Of a DNA stretch of 46,029 nucleotides, positions 43,611 to 46,029 are shown one piece after another. The first letter of the stretch is position 1; the number at the start of each line of letters is the position of its first letter. Source of the DNA: Gordonia effusa NBRC 100432. Lineage in GTDB: Bacteria > Actinomycetota > Actinomycetes > Mycobacteriales > Mycobacteriaceae. A program made the translations under genes and the position numbers. The notes under the pieces were generated by a model that was not told the origin of the DNA, searched no databases, and saw only the letters and a list, made by a program, of their open reading frames with translations. The DNA is taken from NCBI RefSeq assembly GCF_000241305.1, contig NZ_BAEH01000014.1, positions 1 to 46,029 of the forward strand, read 5' to 3'.

Positions 43611-45110
43611 GTGAGCCAACAAACGCAGAACGCCACCGCCGATACTTCCGCCCCTCAAGTTCAGGTGCGGGCCGATCGGCGTGCGTGGTTCGGGTTGCTG
43701 GTCGTGCTCGGCCCGGTGCTGCTGGTGTCGATGGACGGCTCGATCCTGTTCCTGACGATGCCGACGATCACCCACGCTCTCGCCCCGACCGCGGATCAAG
43801 CGCTTTGGATTCTCGATATCTACGGCTTCGCCGTCGGGTCGCTACTCATCACATTCGGAAACATTGGCGACCGTTTCGGCAGACTCAAACTCCTCATGAT
43901 CGGAGCGACCGTGTTCGGTATCGGGTCCGCCGTTGCCGCGTTCTCGACCTCGCCGGAATGGCTCATCGGGTTCCGCGCCCTCATGGGCCTCGGAGGTGCC
44001 ACTCTGCTCCCGTCTGCTCTGGCGGTGCTTAGCGAGTTGTTCGAGAACCCGCGCCAGCGTTCGCAAGCGATAGGGATCTTCGCCGCGACCTTCGCGACCG
44101 GCTTTGCCATCGGCCCGGTCATCGGCGGAGTGTTGCTAAGCCACTTCACTTGGGGCTCGGTGTTCGTCGTCAACCTGCCCGTTGTTGTGATCTTTCTCGC
44201 CGCTGCCCCGCTAGTGCTTCGCGAGGTCACGGCGACCCGACCAGGCGGCGTCGATCTGCTGAGCATGATCCTTTCCGCCGGAGGACTCCTCGCCGCCGTA
44301 TACGCGATTAAGGAACTCGCTGCCTACGGTCCTTCTTGGCCCGTCGGGATTTTCGGCATCGTCGGGGTGCTGGTGCTCGCCTGGTTCGTCCTGCGGCAGC
44401 GAAAGCTCGAGTACCCGCTCGTGGACGTGACCCTGTTCCGAGAGAAGGCCTTCACCGTCGCGATCATTACCGGCGTGCTCTCGCTGTTCGCCTGGTCAGC
44501 CGCCGCCTACCTCACCGGCATGTACCTTCAATCGGTCCTCGGCCTTCCGGTGCTAACCGCAGCCCTACTCGCCCTGCCAGGTGCGGCCGTGCTCACGACG
44601 GTATGCGTCATCACGCCCATGATCACCGAGCGGATCGGGAAACGCGGAGCACTTGTCCTCTGCCACTTCGCAATGGCCGGGGGCCTGGCGCTGTTGCTCG
44701 CGACCACGATCACCGGCGGAATCGGTTGGTTCATCGCCTCCACCGTCGTCGCCGGCGTCGGCTACGGAATCTCTTTCGCGCTGGTCGCCGACACCGCCGT
44801 CGCAGCGGTCCCGGCGAACCGTGCTGGTTCGGCTGGCGCGATCGCGGAGACATCGAATGAGATCGGAAACGCCCTCGGCATCGCCTTGCTCGGCTCCACG
44901 GCAGCGGTGATCTTCCGGCTCGCGGGACCACACCTCGCGCCCACCCTGGACGAAACCCTCGACCACGACCTTGCCGCCGGGATCGTTGAGCAGGCCAAGT
45001 CAGCCTTCCTCACCGGTCTGCATGTCGCGGTGAGCATCGCCGCCGTCCTCAGTGCCGCGCTCGGCGCACTTGCGCTTCGCTGGATGCCGAAAGGTGAGGA
45101 GGCCGGCTGA
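43611..45110 (+). CDS. DHA2-type MFS drug exporter (EmrB/QacA family)
   Basis: A 499-residue proton-driven exporter with about 14 membrane helices. Helix 1 contains VLGPVLLVSMDGSILFLTMP with the D of family motif D1. The motif A loop is GNIGDRFGRLKLL, and GFAIGPVIGGVL is motif C (antiporter signature). GTG 43611 starts the homologous region; the open frame upstream (to 43455) overlaps the divergent regulator and is not coding. It probably exports a toxic amphiphile or antibiotic under control of the MmyB protein. Confidence 0.93.
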   Translation: MSQQTQNATADTSAPQVQVRADRRAWFGLLVVLGPVLLVSMDGSILFLTMPTITHALAPTADQALWILDIYGFAVGSLLITFGNIGDRFGRLKLLMIGATVFGIGSAVAAFSTSPEWLIGFRALMGLGGATLLPSALAVLSELFENPRQRSQAIGIFAATFATGFAIGPVIGGVLLSHFTWGSVFVVNLPVVVIFLAAAPLVLREVTATRPGGVDLLSMILSAGGLLAAVYAIKELAAYGPSWPVGIFGIVGVLVLAWFVLRQRKLEYPLVDVTLFREKAFTVAIITGVLSLFAWSAAAYLTGMYLQSVLGLPVLTAALLALPGAAVLTTVCVITPMITERIGKRGALVLCHFAMAGGLALLLATTITGGIGWFIASTVVAGVGYGISFALVADTAVAAVPANRAGSAGAIAETSNEIGNALGIALLGSTAAVIFRLAGPHLAPTLDETLDHDLAAGIVEQAKSAFLTGLHVAVSIAAVLSAALGALALRWMPKGEEAG

Positions 45111-45302
45111 GCGAAGGGATCACATGGATCACGGCGCGGACGACACCCACTAAAAGCGGATTACGACGATCACGCGCTACGCGCAAAAGCCTTGTGCTGG
45201 AAAGCAAGTCGCGTCTTACATCTCGTTCTTGAGATCGAGCGCGTCAGTCAGACCGTGGTCAACACCGTTAGTTCAGTCATCCCGAACAATCGGGCGATGC
45301 CC

Positions 45303-45731
45303 CTAGGAAAAGATCGCCAAAGGGAGGTCCGGGAAATCTCGTTCACCCAGCGTCTCGATCGCTGTTGGCTTCCCATCCTCGCCCACGACTATCGCATCCG
45401 AGGGCACCTCCACCTCCGCGACTAGTCGGATTTCTGCGCAGTGACCGAATAGTCCTTCGGGTAGCGGCAGCGCATTAGTCACTGCAAAGCTCCCCAAGTA
45501 AATGAGATCGTCGCTATCGCCGACTTCGACGGGATCCCTGCTGTACCCAAAGCCACCGTCATACAGACTTAGCGGCAGAGCTCCCGCAAGGAATTCGTAC
45601 TCCCTTCTGCCGTCTTCATGGACGAAAGTTCCTGCAACCGTAAGAATCCTTGTGTCGATCAGTCGCAACACCACGTCGTAGTCGTACAACTCGTGGTCGT
45701 TAATGTGTATTGGAGCCAACGCTCTACGCAC
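45303..45731 (-). CDS. Unknown protein in lower-G+C DNA
   Basis: A 142-residue protein that I do not recognise: HINDHELYDYDVVLRLIDTR, TVAGTFVHEDGRREYEFLAG, LPLSLYDGGFGYSRDPVEVG, then an acidic C-terminus (EVEVPSDAIVVGEDGKP). It is beta-rich, with no signal peptide or helix. It starts at GTG 45731 with AGAG close upstream. Base composition is clearly less G+C-rich than the core genes, and it lies next to a tRNA fragment, so recent acquisition is likely. Confidence 0.6.
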   Translation of the reverse strand: MRRALAPIHINDHELYDYDVVLRLIDTRILTVAGTFVHEDGRREYEFLAGALPLSLYDGGFGYSRDPVEVGDSDDLIYLGSFAVTNALPLPEGLFGHCAEIRLVAEVEVPSDAIVVGEDGKPTAIETLGERDFPDLPLAIFS

Positions 45732-45890
45732 TTCTCTAGATACCCGCCTTTCGCTGAAGTCTTACCGGGCGTGACGCAACGAGACTCGGCTCGAACAACC
45801 ACTGCCCGAGTAAGTGCCACCGAAGCACGCCCGGGTGTCATAGACGAAGAACGGCCCGGTCAGAAGATTCTCTGACCAAGCCGTTTCTTG

Positions 45891-45934
45891 TGGAGCTAAG
45901 GAGACTCGAATCCCTGACCCCCACACTGCCAGTG
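45891..45934 (-). tRNA. Degenerate 3' half of tRNA-Ala(GGC), likely attachment site
   Basis: On the minus strand CACTGGCAGTGTGG gives an anticodon loop CTGGCAG (anticodon GGC) with its 3' stem. Then come GGGTCAGG, the T-loop TTCGAGT, and an acceptor end CCTTAGCTCCA, as in actinobacterial tRNA-Ala(GGC). No D-arm or matching 5' acceptor strand precedes it (45935-45963). The T-stem closing pair is A-C (AGGGA/CTCCT), so it is not a working tRNA. A 3' half alone is the typical scar left at the far end of an element integrated in a tRNA gene. Confidence 0.7.
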
Positions 45935-45994
45935 CAATATGGGCGATATCGGCGCGTCTATTCCATTAGGTACGACTCATCCACCGGCATCGGC

Positions 45995-46013
45995 CCCGCA
46001 CGCACGGTGCGGG
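45995..46013. repeat. Short hairpin near the right edge
   Basis: CCCGCAC and GTGCGGG with a 5-nt loop form a 7-bp perfect stem just beyond the tRNA fragment. It could be a terminator of a gene outside the window; nothing else is visible. Confidence 0.35.
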
Positions 46014-46029
46014 CACTAACCCACTTTGC

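Noticed and set aside
45935..45963. 5' half completing a full tRNA-Ala
   Set aside because: No strand pairs with the acceptor TAGCTCC and no D-loop is present, so a functional tRNA cannot be drawn.

Overview
The window reads as chromosome of a high-G+C actinobacterium of the order Mycobacteriales (Gordonia/Rhodococcus/Nocardia-like). The grounds are dense coding with G+C-rich codons, many GTG starts and 4-nt ATGA/GTGA overlaps, an Lsr2 nucleoid protein, an iniBAC-type locus, a DUF6542 protein next to rmuC, and the alkB-rubA1-rubA2-rubB-alkU operon typical of alkane-degrading members. I cannot name the genus from sequence alone.

Layout. 0-2.4 kb (minus strand): a truncated possible RelA/SpoT-type gene at the edge, ychF, and an MTHFR-like protein. 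2.5-6.0 kb: a complete alkane hydroxylase operon (monooxygenase, two rubredoxins, rubredoxin reductase, TetR regulator) with a palindrome inside the promoter. 6.0-9.8 kb: an AI-2E/PerM-type membrane protein, a small unknown, and an alkylation-repair pair (Ada/AraC/AlkA fusion plus Ogt). 9.9-17.6 kb: rmuC, a DUF6542 membrane protein, a nucleosidase, an SDR, a cell-wall amidase, a CobW GTPase overlapping trhO, and a divergent lipoprotein.

17.7-29.2 kb is the most distinctive part. It holds lsr2, an unknown gene running into the 3' end of a large STAND/MalT-type LuxR regulator (IniR-like), an Hsp70-like membrane ATPase in the same operon, and then on the plus strand an IniB N-domain protein, iniB, a third IniB-related Asn/Gly/Asp-rich protein, and the dynamin-like GTPases iniA and iniC. 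Each of the three IniB-type genes is preceded by a 15-bp palindrome of the form YGGGG-N5-YCCCR. Each palindrome lies 23-24 nt upstream of a TAnnnT -10 hexamer. I propose these are the operators of the IniR-like activator and that the Hsp70-like protein is a membrane-linked sensor or partner. The locus would act as an envelope-stress module in which dynamins repair or remodel the membrane.

29.2-36.5 kb: a di-iron membrane hydroxylase with a GntR/FadR regulator and a clear FadR-type operator, a two-gene SMR transporter, a DUF1707 protein, a RibD-C/DHFR-like reductase, an ABC-F ATPase, a HhH-PHP phosphoesterase and an unknown. 36.6-41.4 kb: an unusual operon of a 963-aa double-LysM protein, a phospholipase D with an altered first HKD motif, and a KTSC protein. 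41.5-46.0 kb looks more accessory: a PPOX-family protein, a strong nested stem-loop, a small secreted protein, an XRE/MmyB regulator divergent from a 14-TM drug exporter, an unknown gene of lower G+C, and a degenerate 3' half of tRNA-Ala(GGC) that looks like an integration scar.
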